Assembly (NCBI GenBank): GCA_964596645.1
Contig: CAZQVB010000018.1
Location: 31,383-95,382 of the forward strand
From: CAVQEK01 sp964596645
Lineage (GTDB): Bacteria > Bacteroidota > Bacteroidia > Cytophagales > Cyclobacteriaceae
Direction of reading: 5' to 3'
Length of the DNA stretch: 64,000 nucleotides
The notes under the pieces were generated by a model, which saw only the letters and a program-made list of their open reading frames with translations, had not been told where the DNA came from and ran no database searches. The translations under genes were made by a program, and so were the position numbers. This document shows, piece by piece, positions 7,289 to 16,160 of the stretch. The first letter of the stretch is position 1. Every line of letters starts with the position of its first letter.

Positions 7289-9076
7289 ATGGAACACATT
7301 CGTAATTTCTGCATTATTGCTCATATAGACCACGGAAAAAGCACCCTGGCCGACCGGCTTTTGCAAAACACCAAAACAGTAGCCGACAGAGACCTGAAGG
7401 AGCAGTTGCTGGACGATATGGACCTGGAGCGGGAGCGGGGCATCACCATCAAAAGCCACGCGGTGCAGATGCGCTACACCTATGCCGGCGACGAATACGT
7501 GCTCAACCTGATCGACACTCCGGGGCATGTCGACTTCTCCTATGAGGTGTCGCGTTCCATTGCTGCCTGCGAGGGCGCACTGCTCGTGGTAGATGCCTCA
7601 CAAGGCATAGAGGCCCAGACCATCTCGAACCTGTATCTGGCCATGTCGCACAACCTCACCATCATACCGGTGCTGAACAAGATAGACCTGCCCGGGGCTA
7701 TGCCCGAGGAGGTGAAAGATGAAATAGTAGGACTGCTCGATATACCCCGTGAAAACATAATAGAGGCCAGTGCCAAACAAGGCATTGGCATAGACAACAT
7801 ACTGGAAGCCATCGTAGAACGTGTGCCTCCACCACAGGGAAGCACCACCGAGCCTTTGAGGGCAATGATCTTCGATTCGGTCTACAATTCCTATCGCGGC
7901 ATCGAAGTCATATTCCGGGTGTTCAACGGCGAAATAAAAAAAGGCGACAAGGTGAAGTTTATGAACACCAACCGCACCTACGAAGCCGATGAGGTAGGCA
8001 TACTGAAAATAGCCCATATACCCTGTGAAAAAATTGGCACCGGCGATGTCGGGTACCTCGTTTCGGGCATCAAGGTGGCGCGTGAGGTAAAAGTCGGCGA
8101 CACCATCACCCATGTAGACCGCCCATGCGAAAAGGCCGTGCGTGGTTTTGAGGATGTGAAGCCCATGGTATTTGCGGGTATTTACCCTGTGGAAACAAGT
8201 GAATTTGAAGAGTTGCGCGCGTCTATGGAAAAGCTGCAGCTCAACGACGCCTCCCTGGTGTGGGAGCCGGAAACATCCGCTGCGCTGGGCTTTGGCTTTC
8301 GCTGTGGCTTTCTGGGCATGCTTCATATGGAAATAGTACAGGAGCGGCTGGAGCGTGAGTTCGACATGACCGTGATCACCACGGTGCCATCGGTAAAATT
8401 TCGGGCCGTGAAGACCGACGGCACATACAAAGAAGTACATGCGCCCTCCGAAATGCCCGAACCCAACACCATATCGCACATAGAAGAACCTTTTATAAAA
8501 GCACAGATCATCACCAAAGCCGACTACATAGGCCCGGTGATCGCGCTGGCTATGGACAAGCGCGGCGTCATAAAAAATCAGGTGTACCTCACCGCCGAGC
8601 GGGTGGAGCTCACCTTCGAGTTGCCGCTGGCCGAGATGGTATTCGATTTTTTCGATAAACTCAAGACCATCTCCCGTGGCTACGCATCGCTCGACTACGA
8701 ACTGATCGGATATCAAAGATCCACCATGGTGAAGCTGGACATCATGCTCAACAGCGAACGGGTAGATGCCCTGTCGGCCATTGTACACCGCGACAAAGCC
8801 TATGAGTGGGGGAAGAGGCTGTGCGAGAAGCTGCGCGAACTGATACCCCGGCAGATGTTTGAGATTGCCGTGCAGGCATCCATCGGCACCAAGGTAATAG
8901 CCCGGGAAACGATTAAAGCCATGCGAAAAAATGTATTGGCCAAGTGCTACGGAGGTGATATATCGCGCAAGCGCAAGCTTTTGGAAAAACAGAAAAAAGG
9001 GAAAAAGCGCATGCGCAATGTCGGCAATGTGGAGATACCACAGGAAGCCTTCATGGCCGTGCTCAAACTCGACTAA
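7289..9076 (+). CDS. lepA: Elongation factor 4 (LepA), ribosome back-translocase GTPase
   Basis: A 595-residue translational GTPase, the standard LepA length. The G motifs are all present: G1 'AHIDHGKST', G3 'DTPGHVDF', G4 'NKIDLPGA' and G5 'SAKQG'. The LepA-specific C-terminus ends 'NVGNVEIPQEAFMAVLKLD', with the basic stretch before it that reaches into the ribosome. The ATG at 7289 gives the conserved start 'MEHIRNFCIIAHIDHG'; the ATG at 7259 would add 10 residues and lies upstream of the candidate -7 element. It heads a tight run with folD (9 bases downstream), queE and an OmpA-type gene. LepA acts on stalled or mistranslocated ribosomes and affects initiation and assembly. Confidence 0.98.
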   Translation: MEHIRNFCIIAHIDHGKSTLADRLLQNTKTVADRDLKEQLLDDMDLERERGITIKSHAVQMRYTYAGDEYVLNLIDTPGHVDFSYEVSRSIAACEGALLVVDASQGIEAQTISNLYLAMSHNLTIIPVLNKIDLPGAMPEEVKDEIVGLLDIPRENIIEASAKQGIGIDNILEAIVERVPPPQGSTTEPLRAMIFDSVYNSYRGIEVIFRVFNGEIKKGDKVKFMNTNRTYEADEVGILKIAHIPCEKIGTGDVGYLVSGIKVAREVKVGDTITHVDRPCEKAVRGFEDVKPMVFAGIYPVETSEFEELRASMEKLQLNDASLVWEPETSAALGFGFRCGFLGMLHMEIVQERLEREFDMTVITTVPSVKFRAVKTDGTYKEVHAPSEMPEPNTISHIEEPFIKAQIITKADYIGPVIALAMDKRGVIKNQVYLTAERVELTFELPLAEMVFDFFDKLKTISRGYASLDYELIGYQRSTMVKLDIMLNSERVDALSAIVHRDKAYEWGKRLCEKLRELIPRQMFEIAVQASIGTKVIARETIKAMRKNVLAKCYGGDISRKRKLLEKQKKGKKRMRNVGNVEIPQEAFMAVLKLD

Positions 9077-9085
9077 TACATAAAG

Positions 9086-10003
9086 ATGACTAAGATAATT
9101 GACGGCAAAGAAGTTGCCGGTGCTATACGAGCCGATATTGCCAGGGAGGTGGCCGAGATGAAGTCGGCCGGCAAAAAAGTGCCACACCTGGCCGTGATAC
9201 TCGTGGGCCACGACGGGGGCAGCGAGTCGTATGTGCGCTATAAGATTAAAGATTGTGCAGAAGTAGGGTTCCACTCCACACTGCGGCATTTCGAAGATGA
9301 TATCACCGAAGCGCAGTTGTTGGCAGAGGTGAAGGCCATCAACGACCACCCCGATATCGATGGCATGATAGTACAGTTGCCGTTGCCCGCCCATGTAGAT
9401 GTAGAGAAGGTGACCGACGCCATACGGCCTGAGAAAGATGTGGACGGCTTTCATCCCTTCAATGTGGGCCGAATGGCCAAAAATCTGCCCACGTATATAT
9501 CCGCCACACCATTTGGCATTGTAAAACTCATAGAGCACTACGGCATAGAAACCAGTGGTAAGCGCTGCGCCGTGATCGGCAGGAGCGATATTGTGGGTTC
9601 ACCGGTGAGCATGTTGCTATCGCGCAAAGGATACCCCGGCGACTGTACCGTTACGCTTTGTCATAGCCGAACGCAAGATCTAGGCGCGATTACACGCGAG
9701 TCGGATATCATCATAGCGGCCCTGGGCCGGCCCGAGTTTCTTACCGCCGATATGGTGAAAGATGGCGCGGTAGTGATAGATGTCGGCACCACACGTGTGG
9801 AGGATTCCTCAAAAAAATCTGGCTTTGCACTGAAAGGTGACGTGAAGTTTGACGAAGTGGCACCCAAGTGCAGCTACATTACGCCGGTGCCGGGCGGTGT
9901 AGGCCCTATGACGCGTGCCGCACTGCTTTGGAATACACTGCTAGCAGCTCAAAAAAAAATATATCCGTATATGCATGCACACCGTAGCCGATCATACCGA
10001 TAG
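9086..10003 (+). CDS. folD: FolD, bifunctional methylene-THF dehydrogenase / methenyl-THF cyclohydrolase
   Basis: A 305-residue cytoplasmic enzyme that interconverts 5,10-methylene-THF and 10-formyl-THF in one-carbon metabolism. The catalytic tyrosine and lysine lie in 'SYVRYKIKDC'. The signatures 'VQLPLPAHV', 'DVDGFHPFNVGR', 'GRSDIVGSPVSMLL' (NADP-binding loop) and 'PVPGGVGPMTRAAL' are intact. It starts 9 bases after lepA. Its last 10 codons overlap the start of queE by 29 bases in another frame, and the tail after 'LLAAQKKI' is therefore poorly conserved and makes the protein slightly longer than usual. Confidence 0.98.
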   Translation: MTKIIDGKEVAGAIRADIAREVAEMKSAGKKVPHLAVILVGHDGGSESYVRYKIKDCAEVGFHSTLRHFEDDITEAQLLAEVKAINDHPDIDGMIVQLPLPAHVDVEKVTDAIRPEKDVDGFHPFNVGRMAKNLPTYISATPFGIVKLIEHYGIETSGKRCAVIGRSDIVGSPVSMLLSRKGYPGDCTVTLCHSRTQDLGAITRESDIIIAALGRPEFLTADMVKDGAVVIDVGTTRVEDSSKKSGFALKGDVKFDEVAPKCSYITPVPGGVGPMTRAALLWNTLLAAQKKIYPYMHAHRSRSYR

Positions 10004-10625
10004 AGCAAAGAGACTGAGGGCAGAAGAGGCTGCCCTGCCGGTAATGGAGGCTTTCTACACCATACAGGGTGAGGGTTTTCATCAAGGAAAGGCTGCTTAT
10101 TTCATTCGCCTGGCCGGCTGCGATGTGGGCTGTGTGTGGTGCGATGTGAAGGAATCGTGGGATCAAAGCCTGCATCCCAGTCAGCCGTTGGCTGAGATCG
10201 TAGAAGCGGCGGCGGTGCATCCTTCGAGAATTGCGGTGGTGACGGGGGGCGAACCGCTCATGCACGACCTCACGGCACTTACACAACGACTAAAGAAAGC
10301 GGGATTTAAAACACACATAGAAACATCGGGCGCGCATGCCCTTAGCGGCGCTTGGGACTGGATATGCCTTTCTCCTAAAAAATTTAAAAAGCCCAAACTA
10401 GAAATTTGCCAGGTGGCACAGGAGCTGAAGGTGGTGGTATACAACCGGCACGATCTGCGATGGGCAGAAGACAATGCCCGGCTTGTTGGCCCGGATTGCA
10501 CGTTGTTTTTGCAACCGGAGTGGTCAAGAAAAGATGAAATGATGCCTTTGATCGTTGACTACGTGAAGGCGAATCCCAGGTGGCAGATTTCACTTCAAAC
10601 CCACAAATACCTGGATATACCATAG
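9975..10625 (+). CDS. queE: QueE, 7-carboxy-7-deazaguanine synthase (radical SAM)
   Basis: A 216-residue radical SAM enzyme of queuosine biosynthesis. It turns 6-carboxytetrahydropterin into 7-carboxy-7-deazaguanine. The cluster-binding cysteines are in 'LAGCDVGCVWCDVKESWD', a CX3CX2C arrangement, preceded by the family start 'FYTIQGEGFHQGKAAYFIRL'. The 'TGGEPLMHDL' segment forms the SAM-binding GGE motif, and 'KKFKKPK' and 'QPEWSRKD' match later conserved parts. The ATG at 9975 overlaps folD by 29 bases. An ATG at about residue 24 (MEAFYT) is possible but would remove residues that fit the family less clearly. queC, queD and queF are not in the window. Confidence 0.95.
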   Translation: MHTVADHTDRAKRLRAEEAALPVMEAFYTIQGEGFHQGKAAYFIRLAGCDVGCVWCDVKESWDQSLHPSQPLAEIVEAAAVHPSRIAVVTGGEPLMHDLTALTQRLKKAGFKTHIETSGAHALSGAWDWICLSPKKFKKPKLEICQVAQELKVVVYNRHDLRWAEDNARLVGPDCTLFLQPEWSRKDEMMPLIVDYVKANPRWQISLQTHKYLDIP

Positions 10626-10628
10626 ATT

Positions 10629-12560
10629 ATGCATATGCACCCTTTGCTCAGGATCACGATCGTACTACTTTTTCTATCTTTATCGGCAACCGCTCAGCGC
10701 AGCACCTCTTACTCTACCGATTCCAAAAAGGCGATAAAAAACTACGAGGAGGCTGAGCTGATGGTTCGTCAACGAAAATTCCCGGAAGCCATAGAGTTGC
10801 TCAATGATGCGTTGGACAAAGATGCATCGTTTGTAGAAGCACACCTACGCCTGGCCTTCATCTATGACCTGTTGCGCGAGCTGAAGCAGCAGCAGTATCA
10901 TCTGGAAAAGGTAGTGGAGCTGGCTCCCAGCAATCCCAGGCTAAAGAATATATATTTTTCCCTTGCTGGTGTATACTACAATCTGGGTCAATACCAACGG
11001 AGCAGTGAGCAACTTTCCACATTGCAGCGTATGGATATAGACAATGCCCGTATGCTGGAAGAGTACAACAGGCTCAAAGCCAATGTAGACTTTGCCCTGG
11101 GTCACATTGACAAACCGCTCAATATTCGACCCGTACCCATGCCGGAGGTGCTCAATACCTTTGCTCTGCAGTATTTTCCTGTGCTCAATGCCGATGAAGA
11201 AGAAATTTTCTTTACACGCCGTACCGGGTTTTCATTTCATGACGACGAAGACATCTACTACAGCAGCAAAGACGAGGACGGACAATGGCTGCCTCCGGTC
11301 TCCCTTTCGCCCAACATCAACTCGCAATACAACGAAGGCACCAGCAGCATATCTGCCGATGGTCGCACCCTCATCTTCACCACCTGCGAAGGCCGCCAGA
11401 GCTATGGCAGTTGCGACTTGTACATCACCATGAAGCAGGGCGACGACTGGTCGGTGCCAGAAAACCTGGGGCCGGGCATCAACACCCGGGCCTGGGAGTC
11501 GCAGCCGTCGCTCTCTGCCGACGGACGTGAGCTGTACTTTATCTCCGATCGTGCCGGAGGCTTTGGTAAGCGCGATATTTGGATGTCGCGGCTCAGCGAC
11601 GACGGCACCTGGCAGCAGGCCTGGAACCTGGGTCCAAAGGTTAATACCGCCGACGATGAAGTGTCGCCCTTCATTCATGTCAATGGTATTTCCCTCTTCT
11701 TTTCTTCAAAGGGCTACCCGGGCTTTGGCGGGTTCGATATATATGAAACCGAGCGTAGAGGGGGCGGGTGGAAAGAACCAGTGAATATTGGCTACCCCAT
11801 CAACAATCATGAAGATCAGGTGTCGCTATTTATTTCTACCGATGGCCGCACGGGCTATTATTCCTACGAAGAGAAGATTGGCGGGGGTAAAACCAAAAGC
11901 CTTTTATACTCTTTCCAATTTCCTGAAGACGCCATATTGGTGCCTAAGAGTGATTATGTAAAGGGCAAGGTGTTGGACAAGGAGACGGAGCTGCCGTTGG
12001 AAGCGCGCATAGAACTGCACGATGTGCAGCGCGATACCTTGCTCAGTGTCTTTTCTTCAGATGCCACCACCGGTGAGTATTACGCCATTCTCAATCGCGA
12101 CGGACAGTACGCGCTCTATGTAGAGAAGCAGGGATATCTTTTTGAGAGCCGTACTTTTAGTGATGGGGAAGAGTCGTCACCGAAGGTCATCGATTTTTAT
12201 TTGCAGCCCATCAAGGCGGGCCTTACTACGCGTTTGAACAACATTTTTTTTGATACCGACCAATACGCCTTGCGCCAGGAGTCGAAGACAGAGCTGAACA
12301 AGGTGGTGGGTTTTCTGAAGATGAACCCAGAGATACGGGTAGAAATAGCCGGCCACACCGACGACCAAGGCACAGAGGCCTACAACAAGGAGCTTTCTGA
12401 GCGCCGGGCAGAGTCAGTGTATCAATACCTGATCGACAGCGGAATACGTAGCGAGCAGGTTAGGTACCGCGGCTATGGTGAAAGCCAGCCTCTGGCAGAC
12501 AATGCCACGGAGCAAGGCCGGCAACAAAACCGACGGATAGAGTTCCGGGTGTTGCAATAG
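10629..12560 (+). CDS. Outer-membrane/periplasmic TPR-PD40-OmpA family protein
   Basis: A 643-residue envelope protein typical of Bacteroidota. It has a signal peptide ('ITIVLLFLSLSATAQR'), TPR-like helices up to about residue 150, a PD40/TolB-type propeller with repeated 'SADGRTLIFTT', 'SADGRELYFISDRAGGFG' and 'SSKGYPGFGGFDIYE' blades (about 175-430), a carboxypeptidase-regulatory-like beta domain (about 445-520), and an OmpA peptidoglycan-binding domain ending in 'NRRIEFRVL'. The OmpA core 'VEIAGHTDDQGTEAYNKEL' has the Asp and Arg residues that bind diaminopimelate. Related proteins anchor gliding and T9SS assemblies to peptidoglycan; that role here is inference. It starts 3 bases after queE. 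Confidence 0.9.
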   Translation: MHMHPLLRITIVLLFLSLSATAQRSTSYSTDSKKAIKNYEEAELMVRQRKFPEAIELLNDALDKDASFVEAHLRLAFIYDLLRELKQQQYHLEKVVELAPSNPRLKNIYFSLAGVYYNLGQYQRSSEQLSTLQRMDIDNARMLEEYNRLKANVDFALGHIDKPLNIRPVPMPEVLNTFALQYFPVLNADEEEIFFTRRTGFSFHDDEDIYYSSKDEDGQWLPPVSLSPNINSQYNEGTSSISADGRTLIFTTCEGRQSYGSCDLYITMKQGDDWSVPENLGPGINTRAWESQPSLSADGRELYFISDRAGGFGKRDIWMSRLSDDGTWQQAWNLGPKVNTADDEVSPFIHVNGISLFFSSKGYPGFGGFDIYETERRGGGWKEPVNIGYPINNHEDQVSLFISTDGRTGYYSYEEKIGGGKTKSLLYSFQFPEDAILVPKSDYVKGKVLDKETELPLEARIELHDVQRDTLLSVFSSDATTGEYYAILNRDGQYALYVEKQGYLFESRTFSDGEESSPKVIDFYLQPIKAGLTTRLNNIFFDTDQYALRQESKTELNKVVGFLKMNPEIRVEIAGHTDDQGTEAYNKELSERRAESVYQYLIDSGIRSEQVRYRGYGESQPLADNATEQGRQQNRRIEFRVLQ

Positions 12561-12882
12561 GCAGGAAACCATACACCAAATCCTTATCATTAATCTTGAA
12601 AAAGTGATATTCCACTCAAGGTATAATGCGCTTTTTTCGTCATGATCCCTCAGGCTTATTTAACAGTGCAAGGTCAATGAAGCCTATTATTTTTAGCAAA
12701 TTTTTAATCCTTAGTATTTTTTTAACCTTCCAAAGCGATTATTGGCCGCTTTTATTAAGTCTTCAATAAATCGTACTGATCTTGCAGTATTTGCAAATAA
12801 ATATGCCAACATTTCAATTAGATATTTATAATCCTACATTTGTAATACCTAGTAAATATTTCTAACCTTTAACAAGTGTAAT
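12561..12882. other. Intergenic region upstream of susC 1
   Basis: No gene. It is AT-rich, with several A/T runs (for example 12700-12725), and contains a candidate promoter at 12812-12842. No terminator hairpin with a T-run was recognised after the OmpA gene. Confidence 0.6.
12812..12842 (+). promoter_or_regulatory. Candidate promoter for susC/susD pair 1
   Basis: TACATTTG at 12835-12842 matches the -7 consensus TAnnTTTG. TTTC at 12812-12815, 19 bases upstream, is one base off the -33 TTTG. The distance to the ATG at 12883 is 40 bases. Confidence 0.45.
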
Positions 12883-15800
12883 ATGAAGAGGATTCTACTA
12901 TTGAGCCTGGCGCTCAGTGCATTCCTGTATACGGAAGGCTGGGCCCAGAAGACCGTCACGGGTACCGTGACGAGTGAAGACGACGGCACGCCTATTCCCG
13001 GTGTGAACGTAGTGGTGGAAGGTACAACTATAGGTACCGTTACCGATATCGACGGACAATATCAGGTCGACGCTCCGGAAACCGGAGGAACCATTGTATT
13101 TTCATTTATTGGCTTAGTCACCGAAGAAGTTGAGATCGGCAACCAAAGCGTGATCAACATGGTGATGAGCGCCGATATGAAGCAGCTTACCGAGGTGGTG
13201 GTCACTGCCTTGGGTATAGAGCGTGACAAGGCGGCTCTAGGGTATGCAGTTCAGGAAATTGATTCTGAGGAGCTGAACCGAGCCGAACCGACGGATGTGC
13301 TCAGTGCACTCTCAGGCAGAATCTCAGGTGTTCAGCTCAATCAATCATCCAATATTGGTGGTTCAAACCGGATAATCATCAGGGGTGCGAGTTCATTCTT
13401 TGGTGAAAACCAGCCTTTAATTGTTCTCGACGGTTTGCCAATAGACAACTCGAGCTATAACTCAGACGCCATGCAACAAGGTAGTGGTGGTGTCGATTAT
13501 GGCAACATGCTCAATGACCTCAATCCTAATGACATTGAAAGCATATCGGTATTGAAAGGAACAGCCGCTGCTTTATATGGTTCCAGGGCTGCCAATGGTG
13601 TCATTGTAATCAATACTAAAAAGGGTAGAGCAGATAATTCCGGTTTGAAGATAGATGTCAGCTCTTCCGTAAATTTTGAAAGTGCCTATCAGATGCCGGA
13701 TTTGCAAAATAAATATGGCGGTGGTGCAATCATTAGCGCTGCAGATGGTGGCGTAGATGGTTTTGAAGTTGTGAATATTGAGGGAACAGATTATAAAGTA
13801 GTTCAATACGGAGTTGACGAAAGTTGGGGGCCACGCTATAACCCAGATATCGAAGTTCTTCACTGGGATGCGTTCAGCACTGATTATCCAGATGACTACC
13901 TCAACCCCAGACCATGGGTGGCACCGGAGCATGGTGTGCGAGATTTTTTTAATACAGGAGTTTCATATATCAATTCTGTAGCACTTTCTCAATCAGGCAA
14001 AAATTCAGGCATTCGATTTGGATTTAGCAATACCAGCTCCACAGGTATTGTACCGGGCTCCACTCTGGATAGGACAAACTTGTCGGTAAGTGGCAATATG
14101 AAGATGTTGGATAAACTTACCTCCACTGCCTCAATGAATTATGTGCGTTCAGCTTCCAAAGGCAGACCTGTGTTGGGATACCCTGCCGGCAACCAGCCTT
14201 ATGGGAATACGTTCGGCCAGACCCTTTTTCAGTGGACACAAAGGCAAATTGACTATGAAAGATCAGAGCAATACTTGAATAATGACGGTACCCAGCGATC
14301 ATGGAATAGAAATGCATGGAATGATCCTACCCCTCACTATTCTGACAACCACCACTGGATGGCCTATGAAAACTACGCTGATGATGAGCGTGACAGAATA
14401 TATGGCAACGTAGGTCTTAGTTACGAACTGATTGACGGTCTTTCGCTAGGAGGTAGAGTAAGTGGTGATATTTACACCTTTTACAACAGAGAGCGCGTAG
14501 CGGTCGGCTCACAGGCCCAGTCGTATTATTACGAAGCCACTCGCAATAACTATGAGTACAACTATGAGCTAACTCTCAACTATGACAGAAGGATTGGTGA
14601 TAAATTTCAAATTACAGCATTGCTGGGCGGCAACCAACTTAGGCAACGGCTTCATTTGAATAGAGGGGAAACATCCGGAGGTCTGGTTGTTGCAGAATTA
14701 TACAATCTATTAAATTCTGCCGGTAGTGTGTTGGTGAATGACGTCACCACATTGAAGAACATCAATAGTGTTTTCGGTAGCGCCAGCATAGGGTTTATGG
14801 ACATGCTCTACTTGGATATCACTGGCCGAAATGACTGGTCATCGGCACTGCCTCCTGCGCACAGCTCCTACTTTTATCCTTCTGCTTCACTCAGCTTTCT
14901 TTTCTCAGAGCCATTGCAGATTCCCTGGCTTAGCTATGGAAAGTTACGTGCCGGTGTGGCCAGTATAGCTAAGGATACCGATCCTTACAGAGTTTATACC
15001 ACATACCAATTCAATACCGATGGTACCTTCCAAAATGTACCCAGAATATTTGCACCAGCTACTCTTAACAACAGTGATTTGAAGCCTGAGACTACTGATA
15101 CTTGGGAAATAGGCTTGGAAGCAAATCTATTTGACAACCGCATCGGCATAGACTTTACGTATTTCAGTAATGTAACCACAGATCAAATTATTCCATTGGA
15201 ACTATCGAAGGCTACAGGGTATGATGCCAAGTATATCAATGCAGGCCAGATCACAAATAAAGGTGTTGAATTAACCTTACGCGGTACACCGATACGAACC
15301 AATAATTTCTCATGGGACATCAATGTGAACTTTACCAGGGTGAACAATGAAGTTGATGAGATCATCGAAGGCATTGACGCCATGGACCTTGGCAACGCTC
15401 CCTTCAGCGGAGTAATTTTGCGTGCATCTGTAGGAGAGCGGTATGGACAATTGTGGGGTTATGACTACTTGTACGATGACTCAGGCAACCGTGTAGTAGG
15501 CTCGAATGGCTACTGGCTGCGTACTCAAAACCTAGTGCCCTTAGGCTCTGTGCTTCCAGACTATAATGTGGGTATATTCAATTCCATTAGGTTTGCCGAT
15601 TTCGATCTGAGCTTTTTGTTCGATATACAGCAAGGCGGTAAGTTTTATTCTACTTCACATATGTGGGGCCACTATGCAGGTGTATGGGAACCAACCGCAG
15701 GCGTGAACGATAAAGGTAATGAGATCAGAGATGCTGTAGCCGATGGTGGTGGTATCCGGCTTGATGGCGTAACGGGTGATGTTACATTCAACGATGATGG

Positions 15801-16149
15801 AACTTACACAGTGACCAATTCTGCACCCAACGAAAAGTATGTTTCAGCTCAGGGTTGGGCAGCACGCCATTACCATGGCTTTGAGATGCCCAGCGCGCAG
15901 AGTGTATTCGACGCTGATTATGTAAAGCTCCGAGAACTAGTAATTGGCTATAATGTGCCACTAGAGAGCAAACTTGTAAAGAACGTTCGGGTGTCGGCTT
16001 ACGGCCGCAATTTGTGGGTGTTCGGATTGGATTATAAAGGTTTGGATCCTGAGATCACAGTAAATGGATCAGGCAACGTGCAGGGTATAGAAGGAGGTTT
16101 TCTTCCAACCACACGCACATTTGGATTTAAATTAGAGTTTGAATTATAA
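12883..16149 (+). CDS. SusC/RagA family TonB-linked outer membrane transporter (pair 1)
   Basis: A 1088-residue outer-membrane barrel that imports oligosaccharides or similar ligands with TonB energy. It has a signal peptide ('ILLLSLALSAFLYTEGWAQ'), a carboxypeptidase-regulatory-like domain ('GTVTSEDDGTPIPGVNVVV', about 25-105), and a TonB-dependent plug with the family signatures 'GRISGVQL', 'IIIRGASSF' and 'AALYGSRAANGVIVINTKKG'. A barrel follows and ends 'TRTFGFKLEFEL', with the terminal aromatic/hydrophobic strand. There is no STN domain, unlike the second SusC at 56148. susD starts 11 bases downstream. From about 13230 on, the gene looks more AT-rich than its neighbours. Confidence 0.95.
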   Translation: MKRILLLSLALSAFLYTEGWAQKTVTGTVTSEDDGTPIPGVNVVVEGTTIGTVTDIDGQYQVDAPETGGTIVFSFIGLVTEEVEIGNQSVINMVMSADMKQLTEVVVTALGIERDKAALGYAVQEIDSEELNRAEPTDVLSALSGRISGVQLNQSSNIGGSNRIIIRGASSFFGENQPLIVLDGLPIDNSSYNSDAMQQGSGGVDYGNMLNDLNPNDIESISVLKGTAAALYGSRAANGVIVINTKKGRADNSGLKIDVSSSVNFESAYQMPDLQNKYGGGAIISAADGGVDGFEVVNIEGTDYKVVQYGVDESWGPRYNPDIEVLHWDAFSTDYPDDYLNPRPWVAPEHGVRDFFNTGVSYINSVALSQSGKNSGIRFGFSNTSSTGIVPGSTLDRTNLSVSGNMKMLDKLTSTASMNYVRSASKGRPVLGYPAGNQPYGNTFGQTLFQWTQRQIDYERSEQYLNNDGTQRSWNRNAWNDPTPHYSDNHHWMAYENYADDERDRIYGNVGLSYELIDGLSLGGRVSGDIYTFYNRERVAVGSQAQSYYYEATRNNYEYNYELTLNYDRRIGDKFQITALLGGNQLRQRLHLNRGETSGGLVVAELYNLLNSAGSVLVNDVTTLKNINSVFGSASIGFMDMLYLDITGRNDWSSALPPAHSSYFYPSASLSFLFSEPLQIPWLSYGKLRAGVASIAKDTDPYRVYTTYQFNTDGTFQNVPRIFAPATLNNSDLKPETTDTWEIGLEANLFDNRIGIDFTYFSNVTTDQIIPLELSKATGYDAKYINAGQITNKGVELTLRGTPIRTNNFSWDINVNFTRVNNEVDEIIEGIDAMDLGNAPFSGVILRASVGERYGQLWGYDYLYDDSGNRVVGSNGYWLRTQNLVPLGSVLPDYNVGIFNSIRFADFDLSFLFDIQQGGKFYSTSHMWGHYAGVWEPTAGVNDKGNEIRDAVADGGGIRLDGVTGDVTFNDDGTYTVTNSAPNEKYVSAQGWAARHYHGFEMPSAQSVFDADYVKLRELVIGYNVPLESKLVKNVRVSAYGRNLWVFGLDYKGLDPEITVNGSGNVQGIEGGFLPTTRTFGFKLEFEL

Positions 16150-16160
16150 AAACCTCGAAA

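Noticed and set aside
7598..9538. 646-codon minus-strand frame
   Set aside because: Exactly antisense to lepA and folD, rich in His and Tyr, a typical shadow of GC-rich coding sequence.
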